DNA from: Nematocida parisii ERTm1
Taxonomy: Eukaryota; Microsporidia
Reading direction: 5' to 3'
DNA length: 64,000 nucleotides
Assembly (NCBI RefSeq): GCF_000250985.1
Contig: NW_013524646.1
Coordinates: 62,001-126,000, forward strand
Position 1 is the stretch's first letter. Every line of letters begins with the position of its first letter. Position numbers and translations under genes: made by a program. The notes beneath the pieces were generated by a model that did no database searches, was not told where the DNA came from, and saw only the letters and a list, made by a program, of their open reading frames with translations. This document shows positions 19,184 through 27,970 of this stretch, one piece after another.

Positions 19184-20896
19184 ATGGCAAAAGTCGGTCC
19201 AGCACGAAAGAAAAAAGTAGGAAAAGACCGTTTAGACAAGTACTATTTTCTAGCGAAAGAGCACGGGTACCGGGCAAGGTCTGCCTTTAAGTTAATACAG
19301 TTAAACCAGTCATTTAACCTTCTATCCAATATACACTCAGCAGTTGACTTGTGTGCTGCCCCGGGCGGGTGGCTGCAAGTTTTGTCAAAAACTGTTCTTC
19401 CTCCAAGCAAGATCGTTGGGGTGGATTTAGACCCAATAAAACCGATTCACGGGGTACACACTATAGTTGGAGACATCACAGATAAAATATGCAAGGCAGA
19501 GATACTTGCGGCAGTTGGGGAGACAGAAGTTGACTTGGTCTTGCACGATGGTGCGCCCAATGTGGGTGCCTCTTGGGAGAGGGACTCTTATGTCCAGAAC
19601 GAGTTGGTATGCCATGCAGCAAAACTGGCGTGTAAGATTCTAAAGAAGAACGGGACATTCGTAACAAAAGTCTTCAGATCCAAGGACTTCAACTCTCTGG
19701 TATGGATGTGCAACCAGCTGTTCACAGAGTGTCTTACCACTAAGCCCAGGAGTAGTAGAGATGAGAGTGCAGAAGCATTCTTGGTCTGCAGAGGGTACAA
19801 GAAGCCAGACACGCTCGATGAGAAGTTCTTTGACCCACTCTTTATATTTGCAGAAAAAGACGAGGAAGAGGCAAAGGAGAACACACTCTCAAACATTCTC
19901 AGAGAGAGAATAGATCTAAGCAAGTGCACCAAAGTAAAGATTGACTGCATGAAGGACATGATCGATGAGGAAACTGCAATTCTTCTTTCAGACTTATTAG
20001 TAGTAGATGAAGCAGACAAGAGAAGGCTGGTTAGAACATTAAAGAAAGTTCAGCGGGCGTATATTGGATACCAAGGAAAAAACACTCCAGAGGAAATAGT
20101 TGACACAAGAACTCCAATAGAAAGACAGCAGGATGAGTTAAATGAGATACAGCGCGCCATGGAGAGAAGAGAGAAAATCCAGCAGAGAAAGATTCTTGCA
20201 AAGAGAACCAAGAGTCTTGGCCTAACTGAAAATGACGTGGAAGAAATAGAGAAAATACACGGAGACTTCTTTGAAGACAACATATTCGACAGGGATGAAG
20301 ATGAAAGCAACGAGCAGTCTGTTGAGGACATAGAATCTGATGAAGAGATAGAGGATGCAGAGAGTGAGCAGAATGACAGTGATGCAGACTCATGCTCATC
20401 TTCATTAGACATAGAAGATAAAGTGTGCGGGTACAGACTAAAGGAAGATGAAGAGGAGTTTGAAAATGACGGAATCGACAGGTACGTATACGATGATGAC
20501 GAAAACCTCCCACACTTCTTCCGAAATGACGAAGAGAAGTACAACAGAAGGTACGTCTTCAATGAAAAGAGAGATGATCTTGAGAAGAAAGTGACTATTT
20601 CAAAGAAGCTTGAAGAGATAAAGGCCCGGCGTATGCGAAGAGTAGAAAGAAAGCTAAGAAAAATAAAGGAAAGACTTGAGCAGGGCGAGGAGGCAGTTGA
20701 CTTAAGAGCCATCAGAAAAGGTGCCATGAAAAAAGAAGTCAGAGAAAGGCCTAAAATGGTCTTTGCAGGTCCCTCAAGAACCGTTGCAAAGGGAATTAAA
20801 GGGAAGTTCAAAATGACAGACAGAAGAATGAAAAAGGATAAGGCTGGATTAAAGAGAGCAGAAGAAAGAAAGGCCAAGGGGAAAAAAAAGCATTAA
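19184..20896 (+). CDS. SPB1: AdoMet-dependent rRNA 2'-O-methyltransferase, SPB1
   Basis: This 570-aa nucleolar enzyme is expected to methylate the A-loop guanosine of 25S rRNA during 60S assembly. The N-terminal FtsJ/RrmJ domain (~residues 20-220) has the AdoMet site VDLCAAPGGWLQVL and the K-D-K-E tetrad in SAFKL, VLHDGAPN, TKVFRS and the SSRDESAEAFLVC block. A middle region (~225-350) fits DUF3381. The acidic tract ~370-440 and basic C-terminal coiled part (~450-570) fit the Spb1 C-terminal domain. It is shorter than yeast Spb1 (841 aa). The ATG at 19184 (MAKVGPARKKKVGKDRLDKY) matches the family start; an upstream ATG at 19169 would add five residues and encroach on the shared promoter. Confidence 0.95.
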   Translation: MAKVGPARKKKVGKDRLDKYYFLAKEHGYRARSAFKLIQLNQSFNLLSNIHSAVDLCAAPGGWLQVLSKTVLPPSKIVGVDLDPIKPIHGVHTIVGDITDKICKAEILAAVGETEVDLVLHDGAPNVGASWERDSYVQNELVCHAAKLACKILKKNGTFVTKVFRSKDFNSLVWMCNQLFTECLTTKPRSSRDESAEAFLVCRGYKKPDTLDEKFFDPLFIFAEKDEEEAKENTLSNILRERIDLSKCTKVKIDCMKDMIDEETAILLSDLLVVDEADKRRLVRTLKKVQRAYIGYQGKNTPEEIVDTRTPIERQQDELNEIQRAMERREKIQQRKILAKRTKSLGLTENDVEEIEKIHGDFFEDNIFDRDEDESNEQSVEDIESDEEIEDAESEQNDSDADSCSSSLDIEDKVCGYRLKEDEEEFENDGIDRYVYDDDENLPHFFRNDEEKYNRRYVFNEKRDDLEKKVTISKKLEEIKARRMRRVERKLRKIKERLEQGEEAVDLRAIRKGAMKKEVRERPKMVFAGPSRTVAKGIKGKFKMTDRRMKKDKAGLKRAEERKAKGKKKH

Positions 20897-21150
20897 ACCC
20901 AAATAAACCAGTAAAAATATTCCATCAATAAAAATATTCACTAAAATTCCTTTAATGCGAGTAAACCAAGAAATAATTAACAGGTTTAAATACAAAATAC
21001 CATAAAAATAACCGATTTTCCTTTTATGGAATAACTGTTATTTTTACAATATTTCATATTTATTCCGTTAATTATCCCCACCCACCAAAGAATTCTTTAA
21101 ATTCCGGGTGTATAAAAATCCAAATTTTATGTTTTATTTTTATTCTGTGC

Positions 21151-21441
21151 ATGTCTCGGTTTGTAGAAGAATTAGAATTTATGCAGTGCCTGTGCAATCC
21201 GCAATATCTTCAGTATTTATACCAACAAGGGTATTTTAACAAACCCGAATTTAGAGAGTTCCTGTCTTATTTAAGATACTGGAAAAGACCAGAATTTGCA
21301 AAATACTTATTCTTTCCACAGTGCTTGAATATTCTTGACTTACTGATTGATTCAAAGGAGTTTGTTGAGTCACTGAAGTATAAGCAAATAGTTGAATTAA
21401 TGGCATCACAGCAATACTTCCAGTGGAAGAACAGGAGATAA
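21151..21441 (+). CDS. MED31: Mediator subunit 31 (SOH1)
   Basis: This 96-aa protein is the Med31 core alone. It runs RFVEELEFMQCLCNPQYLQYL, then FREFLSYLRYWKRPEFAKYLFFPQCLNIL, which is almost the full conserved Med31 helical signature (LEFVQxLaNPxYLxxLaqxgyf, then YLxYWkxPeYaxyixyPxcLxxLeLL). Med31 is a small subunit in the middle module of Mediator, which links activators to RNA polymerase II. Yeast Soh1 is 127 aa, so the C-terminal tail is missing. An AAATTT at 21122-21127 precedes the ATG. The stop codon TAA at 21439 is also the start of a tandem TAACCCGA element. Confidence 0.95.
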   Translation: MSRFVEELEFMQCLCNPQYLQYLYQQGYFNKPEFREFLSYLRYWKRPEFAKYLFFPQCLNILDLLIDSKEFVESLKYKQIVELMASQQYFQWKNRR

Positions 21442-21459
21442 CCCGAATTAACCCGAAAC
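21439..21459 (+). repeat. TAACCCGA element, tandem pair overlapping MED31 stop
   Basis: TAACCCGAAT directly followed by TAACCCGAAAC; the first TAA is the MED31 stop codon. The pair lies 19 bp from the end of the convergent NEDD8-like gene. Confidence 0.8.
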
Positions 21460-21477
21460 ACATAAATTTATGTATAT

Positions 21478-21708
21478 TTAGCCACCTCTAAGTGCAAGTA
21501 CAAGGTGGAGTACGTCATTGTTCTGTATTCCGTATGTTTCTATTGTATTTGCATCTACAAGCTGTTTTCCACCGTAAATAAGTCTTTGCTGTTCTATGGA
21601 AATTGCTTCTTTTTCTTGTAGCAATTCCTTTACTTGCTTTACTTTCATTGCTTTATCCACCTCTAATTGTACTTCAGTCCCTTCGAGTGTTTTTATCTTT
21701 ATGTGCAT
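21478..21708 (-). CDS. RUB1: Ubiquitin-like modifier NEDD8/RUB1
   Basis: This protein of exactly 76 aa begins [17 protein letters not shown] and ends [10 protein letters not shown] with the stop right after the Gly-Gly, so it needs no processing tail. The C-terminal [11 protein letters not shown], with Ala at the position before RGG (residue 72, where ubiquitin has Arg), is typical of NEDD8/Rub1 rather than ubiquitin (LHLVLRLRGG). Rub1 is conjugated to cullins to activate SCF-type ubiquitin ligases. The frame is open 21 codons further upstream, but the extra residues are hydrophobic and unlike the family, so the ATG at 21708 is chosen. It converges on MED31. Confidence 0.92.
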   Translation of the reverse strand: MHIKIKTLEGTEVQLEVDKAMKVKQVKELLQEKEAISIEQQRLIYGGKQLVDANTIETYGIQNNDVLHLVLALRGG

Positions 21709-21807
21709 ATGGCTTAAAATAAAAAGAGAAACACAGAAAATAAAGAAGCCAGAAAAAACATAAAAATACAAAGAGACGCACAGAAATTAAACCATTAAAT
21801 ATGTAAA

Positions 21808-21829
21808 TAACCCGATATAACCCTAAATA
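21808..21829 (+). repeat. TAACCCGA element, tandem pair
   Basis: TAACCCGATA followed by TAACCCTAAATA: the second unit has T in place of G. It lies between RUB1 and the 22032 gene. Confidence 0.75.
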
Positions 21830-21996
21830 AATTAGTAGTATAATATAAATTTAGAGTGTATCACATGATATGGTTGTATACGAATATGGGGTATAATAAG
21901 GAGATGATTTACGTATAAGGAGATAAATTAAAACCGATGAATTTTCACGTATCACAGGAAATTAACCAATAAGAAGAGTTAATTTAATCCCCTAAA

Positions 21997-22013
21997 AGGA
22001 GATTAGTTCTCCT
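21997..22013. promoter_or_regulatory. Palindrome and TATA-like box before the 22032 gene
   Basis: AGGAGA and TCTCCT form a perfect 6-bp inverted repeat around a 5-bp spacer, followed by TATATAAG about 10 bp before the ATG at 22032. It may be a promoter element or a hairpin; nothing shows binding. Confidence 0.35.
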
Positions 22014-22031
22014 GAGTGTCTATATAAGCAA

Positions 22032-23366
22032 ATGCGAAAGGTAAAGAATATGGGAAAAACACACAGAAGAGAAAGAGCAACACGTAAAAGTAATAAGCCA
22101 TCATGGGAGATAAAGAATCCCATGGTACGGCCTGTACAAGCTATAAACGTAGCTGGTTCACCAAGCATGCGAAGTGAAAGAGACAGGACCAGAACAGGAA
22201 TCAGAATGGGGGCAACACCACAGCAGCAGAGTGAGCACACTGCCGCCAGACCAATTGAAGAAATAACTCTGAATAATGTTCAGTCAGACCAGGAGTTGAA
22301 GCTTGCACTGAATGCAATTAATAGGTCAGCCAAGAAAATAGCAGATGCACAGAAAACAAAGAAGTACAGCACATGGACAACTGCAGATGAGGATTATACC
22401 CTACCAATAGACCAGAGTAAGCAAACAGCAGTAATTGAAGATGATGATAATGAGAATGAACAAGATGCAGCGGATAAAATAAAGAATCAGTTAGAGTCAA
22501 CATCTGCCAGTAACTGGAAAGACTTTCCAACAAAAGGAATGCCTGTCCCATCAGAATCCACTGCAGGACCATCCAGTGGAGCTGCAGGGTCATCTAAAGG
22601 CATACATAAAGATGTTCAGAGAATGAGTCTGAAAAAAGGAGACTCTTTCAATAGAACACCTTCTAATTCAGCACAAAGTCAGTCTATGCAAAGAAATAGT
22701 GCTTTATCAGGATACTCCACTGAGAAGACAAAACAAAGAAATGCAGCTGATTTATTGCCAACACCAGCACACTTAAAGCATGATAAGAAGCAGTACGGTG
22801 CATTCACTCCAAAAACAAAAGGGAACAATATAAGAGCCCCCCTTAAGAAATCAGTTGGTATGGCAGATAATTCATTTGATTCTACAACCAAGCCAGGATC
22901 AAATAAGTTACAGCCAGCATATAAAAGCAAGGAAGTAGTTGGGTACAGCAAAGTTAATCCAAAGACGAATTCTCGTGCTACTTACTTTACCATAGCAAAT
23001 AGCGGCATAAGCAAAGACCAGCCAGACAAGTGCACAGGTGCAGTAAAAAAGTGTCCAAAAGCACTGGAAGCAACTCCAGCAAGTAAGGCAAAATTCGCAG
23101 CTGCAAATTTAGCAAGAATTGCAACACTTGCACCAAAATCCCTAGAATTAACAGAATCTGCAACAGGTGCATTACGTGTGCAGAGAAGAAGGCATACTGA
23201 TGTGGTAAACAACGTGTTTAAATCCAAGAATTCTTCAAAGAATGATCCATTCTTAAAAAGAGTCCATCACAAAGTAAACAACAGAACAGCAATGAACGAG
23301 TACGCTAAAGAACCCAAATATTCTTCAACGTATAAGCAGCCTTCAATTGAGGATTATGATGAGTAA
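22032..23366 (+). CDS. Low-complexity basic protein of unknown function
   Basis: This 444-aa protein has no recognised domain. The first ~35 residues are strongly basic (KTHRRERATRKSNKPSWEIK), suggesting nuclear or nucleic-acid localisation. The centre (~100-300) is serine, lysine, alanine and glutamine rich and probably disordered, with a short acidic run EDDDNENEQD near 140. The C-terminal ~100 residues are alanine-rich then basic and include KVNNRTAMNEYAKEP. A second ATG six codons in (MGKTHRRE) is a possible alternative start. It follows the RUB1 gene divergently and precedes the repeat protein in the same direction. Real coding sequence is likely from length and non-random composition; the role is unknown. 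Confidence 0.65.
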   Translation: MRKVKNMGKTHRRERATRKSNKPSWEIKNPMVRPVQAINVAGSPSMRSERDRTRTGIRMGATPQQQSEHTAARPIEEITLNNVQSDQELKLALNAINRSAKKIADAQKTKKYSTWTTADEDYTLPIDQSKQTAVIEDDDNENEQDAADKIKNQLESTSASNWKDFPTKGMPVPSESTAGPSSGAAGSSKGIHKDVQRMSLKKGDSFNRTPSNSAQSQSMQRNSALSGYSTEKTKQRNAADLLPTPAHLKHDKKQYGAFTPKTKGNNIRAPLKKSVGMADNSFDSTTKPGSNKLQPAYKSKEVVGYSKVNPKTNSRATYFTIANSGISKDQPDKCTGAVKKCPKALEATPASKAKFAAANLARIATLAPKSLELTESATGALRVQRRRHTDVVNNVFKSKNSSKNDPFLKRVHHKVNNRTAMNEYAKEPKYSSTYKQPSIEDYDE

Positions 23367-23404
23367 TAAATTATTTCTCTACTAATAGTAAGTTTTAAAT
23401 TTCA

Positions 23405-23426
23405 GGTTATTTCGGGTTATATTCGG
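23405..23426 (-). repeat. TAACCCGA element, degenerate tandem
   Basis: GGTTAT, then TTCGGGTTAT, then ATTCGG: a full reverse unit flanked by partial units, 39 bp after the 22032 gene. Confidence 0.6.
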
Positions 23427-23591
23427 TACAAGTATACGTGCCTGAATAAAATACTCATCCAATAGTGTATAAGTAATAATCTATTGAACAGAATCCCTGC
23501 AGTATAATTGGTTACCTATAAAACACAAATAACAAGCCAATTATTCCCTGTTGTATTAAAGTATAAATAGGAATGTGGAAATATTCTAAAA

Positions 23592-24975
23592 TGTACAAAT
23601 ATTCTGTTAAGGATCCCAGACAGGCAAAGGCAAATTCTATAACAGAAGATATTAATACAAAATTAAAAATAAAAAAAATAAAAAAAGTGTAAGTGGAATA
23701 TTAAAAGAAAGTACGCATTTACACAGAAATCCACAGGATAGCAATAAATCCAGAAAATACCACAGGGACGGAGTTACAGAGAGAACAGAAGATGACCACA
23801 GGAGTAATAAAAAGGAGATTAAAGATTTAATTAATCAAATACGGAGTGAAGTGGACTTTACACAGAATCCGTACGATGTAATAGAAGCAGTTGAAGATCT
23901 CATATGGTTAGAGGAGAGTATAAGGGACTCATCCAGTGCAAATAAAGTCAGGTATATGGCAATGGGTATAAATACTATAATAAACCCAGACTTATCAGTA
24001 CTTAAAAGGAAAATGAAAGAGTACCAGGAGGTTCTAGAAGTGAATGAGGCTAAGAATAAAGTAGAGAAGTGGTCAGATGTAAAGGAGCACTTATTAGATA
24101 TAATATGCGAGTATAGCAATGAGAAAGTGTTTAAAGTACCTTTACTTAAGAATTGCTATAATAACTGGAGAGTGTGGGTGGAGAGGGTCCTTGCCAATAT
24201 TTGGTGTGGCAATTACAGCGTAAAGGAGCTAAAAGAGGAAATATCTCGTGGTAAGGGTTACCCAGCCGAGTGGTCAGGGATAGATTTCGCACAGACACCA
24301 AGGCAGATTAAAGATAAATTAATTAAGTACAGCGAGTGTACAGAAGGGAGTGATAAGAAATCTATAAAAATAACGGCAGAGTCAATTATAAATTTAAGTA
24401 CAAAAACCAATCATAAAAAACCTGAAAAAAGGACCCGTAAGATAAATACGGTCATGCAGGATATTTCTAATTATAAGAATGAACAGGGAGAAGAAAGTTC
24501 ATTAAATATTCAGTGTACAGAGCACGTGCTTAAAAGGGACTTATACAATACAGGAGAAATAAACCAAAATAACAGGATAGAAGAAGAAATAGAGAAAACA
24601 AGCAGACCAGACAAAGTAGACAGAATCAGTAAGATATATAAGGCAGACAAGGTGTATAAGGTAGACAGAGAAGACAGGGAAGACAAGATAGACAAGGTAT
24701 ATAAAGCAGACAGGGAAGACAAGGTGTATAAGGCAGATAGGCCGGACAGACCGGATAAGGCAGACAGAGAAGACAGGGAAGACAAATTGTATAAGGCAGA
24801 CAAGGCAGATAGAGCGGACAGACCGGATAAGGCAGACAGGCCGGACAGACCAGACAGACCGGATAAGGCAGACAGGCCGGACAGACCAGATAAGGCTGAT
24901 AAGACGCCTTCTTTTTATTTTGAGGGTGGTGGTAAAAGAGCTCTTCTTCAGGTGAGAGAGATAAGTCCGTTATAA
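23592..24975 (+). CDS. Protein with long D-[K/R]-x tripeptide repeat; frame disrupted near N-terminus
   Basis: The main frame is open from 23656 to a stop at 24975 but has no ATG for the first ~65 codons; the first in-frame candidate would be a GTG at 23851, which a eukaryote is unlikely to use. An ATG at 23592 starts a reading frame of 33 codons that ends at the poly-A tracts 23671-23686. Dropping one A there would join it to the main frame, so I read one gene with a one-base insertion. The N-terminal ~230 residues (helical, with a WRVWVERVLANIW segment) are unrecognised. Residues encoded by 24600-24905 are a tripeptide array such as PDKADRPDRPDK with about thirty units, alternating acid and base. 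The last ~20 residues are non-repetitive. Function unknown. Confidence 0.6.
23671..23686 (+). other. Poly-A tracts at a probable +1 frame break
   Basis: A8, T, A7 in succession. The reading frame before (starting 23592) and after (open to 24975) differ by one base, consistent with one extra A from polymerase slippage or sequencing. Confidence 0.5.
24600..24905 (+). repeat. 9-bp-period coding minisatellite (D-[K/R]-x)
   Basis: GAC-ARG/AGA-NNN codon triplets repeat about thirty times with the third residue mostly Pro, Ala, Glu, Val or Tyr. Units late in the array are more homogeneous (PDK/ADR/PDR), suggesting recent expansion at the 3' end. Confidence 0.85.
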
Positions 24976-24994
24976 TTTAAATATAAAGATATAA

Positions 24995-25014
24995 TAACCC
25001 GAATTAACCCTAAA
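24995..25014 (+). repeat. TAACCCGA element, tandem pair
   Basis: TAACCCGAAT then TAACCCTAAA, between the repeat-protein gene and the AsnRS gene end, 17 bp after the former's stop. Confidence 0.75.
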
Positions 25015-25155
25015 ATATTTCAGTATAATTATGGTAATAATGTATAACACGTTATACAGCCAATAATAAAATAATAAAAATCTACACTAATGAATTTTTT
25101 ATATTATTCACTATTACAGTAATAAAAATAACCGATTTTTAATTAAAATAAAAAT

Positions 25156-26529
25156 TTAAGGCCTGCACCGACCATTAAACCTAGGGTACAAACAAGCATA
25201 CCGTACTTTAGAAACAATCTCAGGCATAAACCCCATAAGGATCCTTTCAAACCCCAGTCCATACCCACCGTGCGGGAATGGGCCGTATAAGGCCTGGTCA
25301 GTATAAAATTTATATGGCTCAGGAGATATCCCCTCCCGCTTAAACCCAGCTAATAAATCGTCATAATCAAACAGTCTCATTGACCCACCAACTACCTCAC
25401 CCACACCAGGGTATAATAAGTCACAGCTGTTAGTCAGGCCACCCTCAACCCGCTCCATATAAAAACTCTTCATCTCCACAGGGAACTTAGTCAGGAACAC
25501 AGGAGACCCAGACCCAACCACATCGCATAAGTACCTCTCAGGGGCATCTGGTATATCATCCGTATACGTATACGCCTGACCATCCTCCCTCTTAATATTA
25601 TGCTTACGTAATATATCTATGGCCTCACTGTGCTGGACCCTTTTAAAGGGCTTGCTGGGGACAGGCACTGCACTAACCTTAACCCCAAAATGCGCCAGGA
25701 TCGGGATGCACCGCGTATTAAACCCTTCCGTTAAGAATATGACTAAGTCTTCAATCTCTGATAATAAATCATTAAACTCAATCCATGCTAATTCTGCTTC
25801 TACATGCGTATACTCACTTAAATGCCTTCTCGTATTGCTCTTCTCGGCCCTGTATGAAGATGCAATACAGTACGCCCGGCCAAATACGGGCACAGCGGTC
25901 TCTAAATATAACTGGGATGACTGTGTTAAGAATGCATCCTCACCAAAGTAGTCTAATTTAAATAAAGTACTCCCTCCTTCAACTTGTGTCTGTACGAGTG
26001 TGGGTGGGGTTATCTCAGTGTACTCATTTTTATCATAAAATGTACGGGTTATCTTCAATAATTCAGCACGCACTTTTAATACGGCCGCTTTCTCAGAGTC
26101 ACGTATTAAAATATGCTGGTGGTCTAATAAGAATGATTCACTTGTCTGGTCCTTATCTACCTCTAAGTGTGGGGCCACTTTACCATTAAATACTTCACAG
26201 GAGGTGACGTGCACTTCGCATGGGAAGGTATCCTTTGTATAATTATTCTTTACTTGTCCTGTTATGATGACTGTTGTATGTTTAGTCAGGTGGATCTTTT
26301 TATCGTTATTTGTGTATATACACTTGGCTGTGTACCCTGCTGAGTATACTGTAAAAAAGGCTTTTTTGCCTACTTGATGGAAATTACGTACCCATCCATG
26401 GAATTTAACTGTTTTTCCTATTAAATCACTGGTTATATCTTTTATTTCATAGTCTATTTTTTGATTTATGTCCATTTCTTGCACTTTCTTGATTGGAGGT
26501 TCACTTACCTTGTCTTCACTGCTTGCCAT
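25156..26529 (-). CDS. DED81: Cytosolic asparaginyl-tRNA synthetase
   Basis: This 457-aa class II synthetase charges tRNA-Asn. The N-terminal OB-fold (~residues 35-130) includes KFHGWVRNFHQVGKKAFFTV. The catalytic core has motif 2 as SSYRAEKSNTRRHLSEYTHVEAE and motif 3 as GGYGLGFERILMGF. The C-terminus YACLYPRFNGRCRP matches eukaryotic cytosolic AsnRS rather than AspRS. The N-terminal ~30 residues are a short lysine/glutamate extension, far shorter than that of many eukaryotic homologues. The start at 26529 has an AAATTT element six bases upstream. The gene converges on the repeat-protein gene, with the TAACCCGA pair between them. Confidence 0.95.
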   Translation of the reverse strand: MASSEDKVSEPPIKKVQEMDINQKIDYEIKDITSDLIGKTVKFHGWVRNFHQVGKKAFFTVYSAGYTAKCIYTNNDKKIHLTKHTTVIITGQVKNNYTKDTFPCEVHVTSCEVFNGKVAPHLEVDKDQTSESFLLDHQHILIRDSEKAAVLKVRAELLKITRTFYDKNEYTEITPPTLVQTQVEGGSTLFKLDYFGEDAFLTQSSQLYLETAVPVFGRAYCIASSYRAEKSNTRRHLSEYTHVEAELAWIEFNDLLSEIEDLVIFLTEGFNTRCIPILAHFGVKVSAVPVPSKPFKRVQHSEAIDILRKHNIKREDGQAYTYTDDIPDAPERYLCDVVGSGSPVFLTKFPVEMKSFYMERVEGGLTNSCDLLYPGVGEVVGGSMRLFDYDDLLAGFKREGISPEPYKFYTDQALYGPFPHGGYGLGFERILMGFMPEIVSKVRYACLYPRFNGRCRP

Positions 26530-27088
26530 TTAAAAAATTTAATTATTTCTAATATATTTATATTAGACATTATAATAATATAATTAAATAATGTACACTT
26601 ATTATGCTATGTGTAATATATAGTAGATACTTATTATACTATGTGTAGTAAATAATGTACTTGCTATATACTTATTATGCTATGTGTAATAAGTTATAAT
26701 AAGTTATACTAATAGCTGTTTATTCCTTAAAGACTTAGGCATATGAAAACCTGTTCTTTATTAAAGCCCCAAAACTCTTAAATAGTTTTAACTCCAACTA
26801 CGTATGATAGCAACATGCCCATTGCCACCAATGATGGATACTCATATATTAATAGCATACTTAGCCATTAATATTATGGACCTAACTATCCAAAACCAAT
26901 AATGCTATGTATAATAAATAATGAATACTTATTATACTATGTGTAATAAATAATGTACACTTATGATGCTATGCGTAGTAAATAATGTACTTGTTATATT
27001 ATATACTTATTATGCTATGAGTAACAAATACTTATTTTTATGCTATGTATAATAAATTATAAATATTTAAATATTTAAATTTCTGAGA
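26530..27088. repeat. Intergenic array of dispersed AT-rich repeats
   Basis: About 560 bp without a gene. A unit close to ACTTATTATGCTATGTGTAA followed by TAAATAATGTAC recurs at least six times (around 26590, 26630, 26670, 26930, 26950, 26990 and 27010), interrupted by unique sequence near 26700-26890. Units differ by small changes, so it resembles a decayed satellite. A TAAATATTTAAATATTTAAATT run precedes the next gene at 27089. Confidence 0.75.
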
Positions 27089-27319
27089 ATGTCAATTGCT
27101 ATTAAAATACCAAAGACTCTTAAAAAAGGAAATATAACCATTATAAAGTATAAAGATGGAAGGATCCTTCTTAAATCAGATACTGCATCATATAAAGTAA
27201 TGGAATTCCCTTTGGAATTTCCTAAATATGTAATAAATAAAGATGGTAAAACACTCTCAAAAATCCGTAACAGAGGAATAATAAAACGGTCTATAAATGA
27301 GAAATCCTTTGGTCATTAA
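27089..27319 (+). CDS. Small basic protein of unknown function
   Basis: This 76-aa open frame begins MSIAIKIPKTLKKGNITI and is rich in lysine and isoleucine with alternating hydrophobic residues that suggest a beta fold (for example TIIKYKDGRILLKS). A late segment, KIRNRGIIKRSINEK, is basic. I do not recognise it. It has an ATG, normal coding composition and sits upstream of RPL11 in the same direction, separated by 95 bp, so it is probably real. It could be a short RNA-binding or transcription-factor fragment; there is no strong basis for choosing. Confidence 0.5.
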   Translation: MSIAIKIPKTLKKGNITIIKYKDGRILLKSDTASYKVMEFPLEFPKYVINKDGKTLSKIRNRGIIKRSINEKSFGH

Positions 27320-27414
27320 AAGTACCCTACAATATGTTTAATTCTCTTGAATTTTGAAGATTTCTTATACCATAAAAGTATTTAATTTTATTTTTTCATA
27401 ACGCCCCAGTCGGA

Positions 27415-27951
27415 ATGGAGAGAAAAGAGAATCCCATGAAACAAATAAAGCTAGAGAAGATTTGCTTGAACATTTGTACCGGAAAGAATGATGATTCATT
27501 AAACAAGGCAGCAAAAGTGCTTGAACAATTATCTGGCCAGTCACCAGTCTTTAGTAAAGCAAAGATTACTCTCCGTGCATTCGGAATTAGAAGAAATGAA
27601 AAGATTGCTACAAATGTGGTTATCAGAGGAGAGAAAGCAATGGAAGTACTTACAGCAGGATTACGTGTAAAGGAGTATGAACTACCATACACATGCTTTT
27701 CCAGCACAGGAACATTCGGGTTTGGTATACAGGAGCACATTGACCTTGGTATAAAATATGATACTAACATAGGTATCTTTGGAATGGACTTTAGTGTAGT
27801 ACTGGCTAAGCCTGGAAAGAGAGTCAGTCAAAGAAGAAAGTGCAAGGCAAAGGTAGGAAAGAATCAGAGAGTATCCAGAGATGAGGCCATTAACTGGTTT
27901 AGAACTGTCTTTGATGGGACTGTTTTAGTAGAGAAGACTGCTGATAACTAA
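27415..27951 (+). CDS. RPL11: 60S ribosomal protein uL5 (RPL11)
   Basis: This 178-aa protein is the full-length uL5 protein, which binds 5S rRNA in the 60S central protuberance. It carries the expected conserved segments: [22 protein letters not shown], the [20 protein letters not shown] basic stretch, [15 protein letters not shown] and [20 protein letters not shown]. Length matches yeast Rpl11 (174 aa). The ATG at 27415 is followed by a second at residue 8 (MKQIKLEKI), which is closer to the usual family start; either is possible. A CCCC run precedes the ATG (GCCCCAGTCGGAATG), reminiscent of CCC-type signals reported before highly expressed microsporidian genes. It converges on NIF3 with 19 bp between stops. 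Confidence 0.96.
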   Translation: MERKENPMKQIKLEKICLNICTGKNDDSLNKAAKVLEQLSGQSPVFSKAKITLRAFGIRRNEKIATNVVIRGEKAMEVLTAGLRVKEYELPYTCFSSTGTFGFGIQEHIDLGIKYDTNIGIFGMDFSVVLAKPGKRVSQRRKCKAKVGKNQRVSRDEAINWFRTVFDGTVLVEKTADN

Positions 27952-27970
27952 AAAATAAATCGTTACATCT

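Noticed and set aside
23689..23694. GTAAGT as a 5' splice site in the repeat-protein gene
   Set aside because: It sits at the frame break, but a nearby branch point and acceptor were not evident and no other gene here needs an intron; a homopolymer indel is simpler.
23851..23853. GTG as the start of the repeat protein
   Set aside because: Eukaryotic genes rarely use GTG, and the frame is already open far upstream; a frame break at the poly-A tract is more likely.
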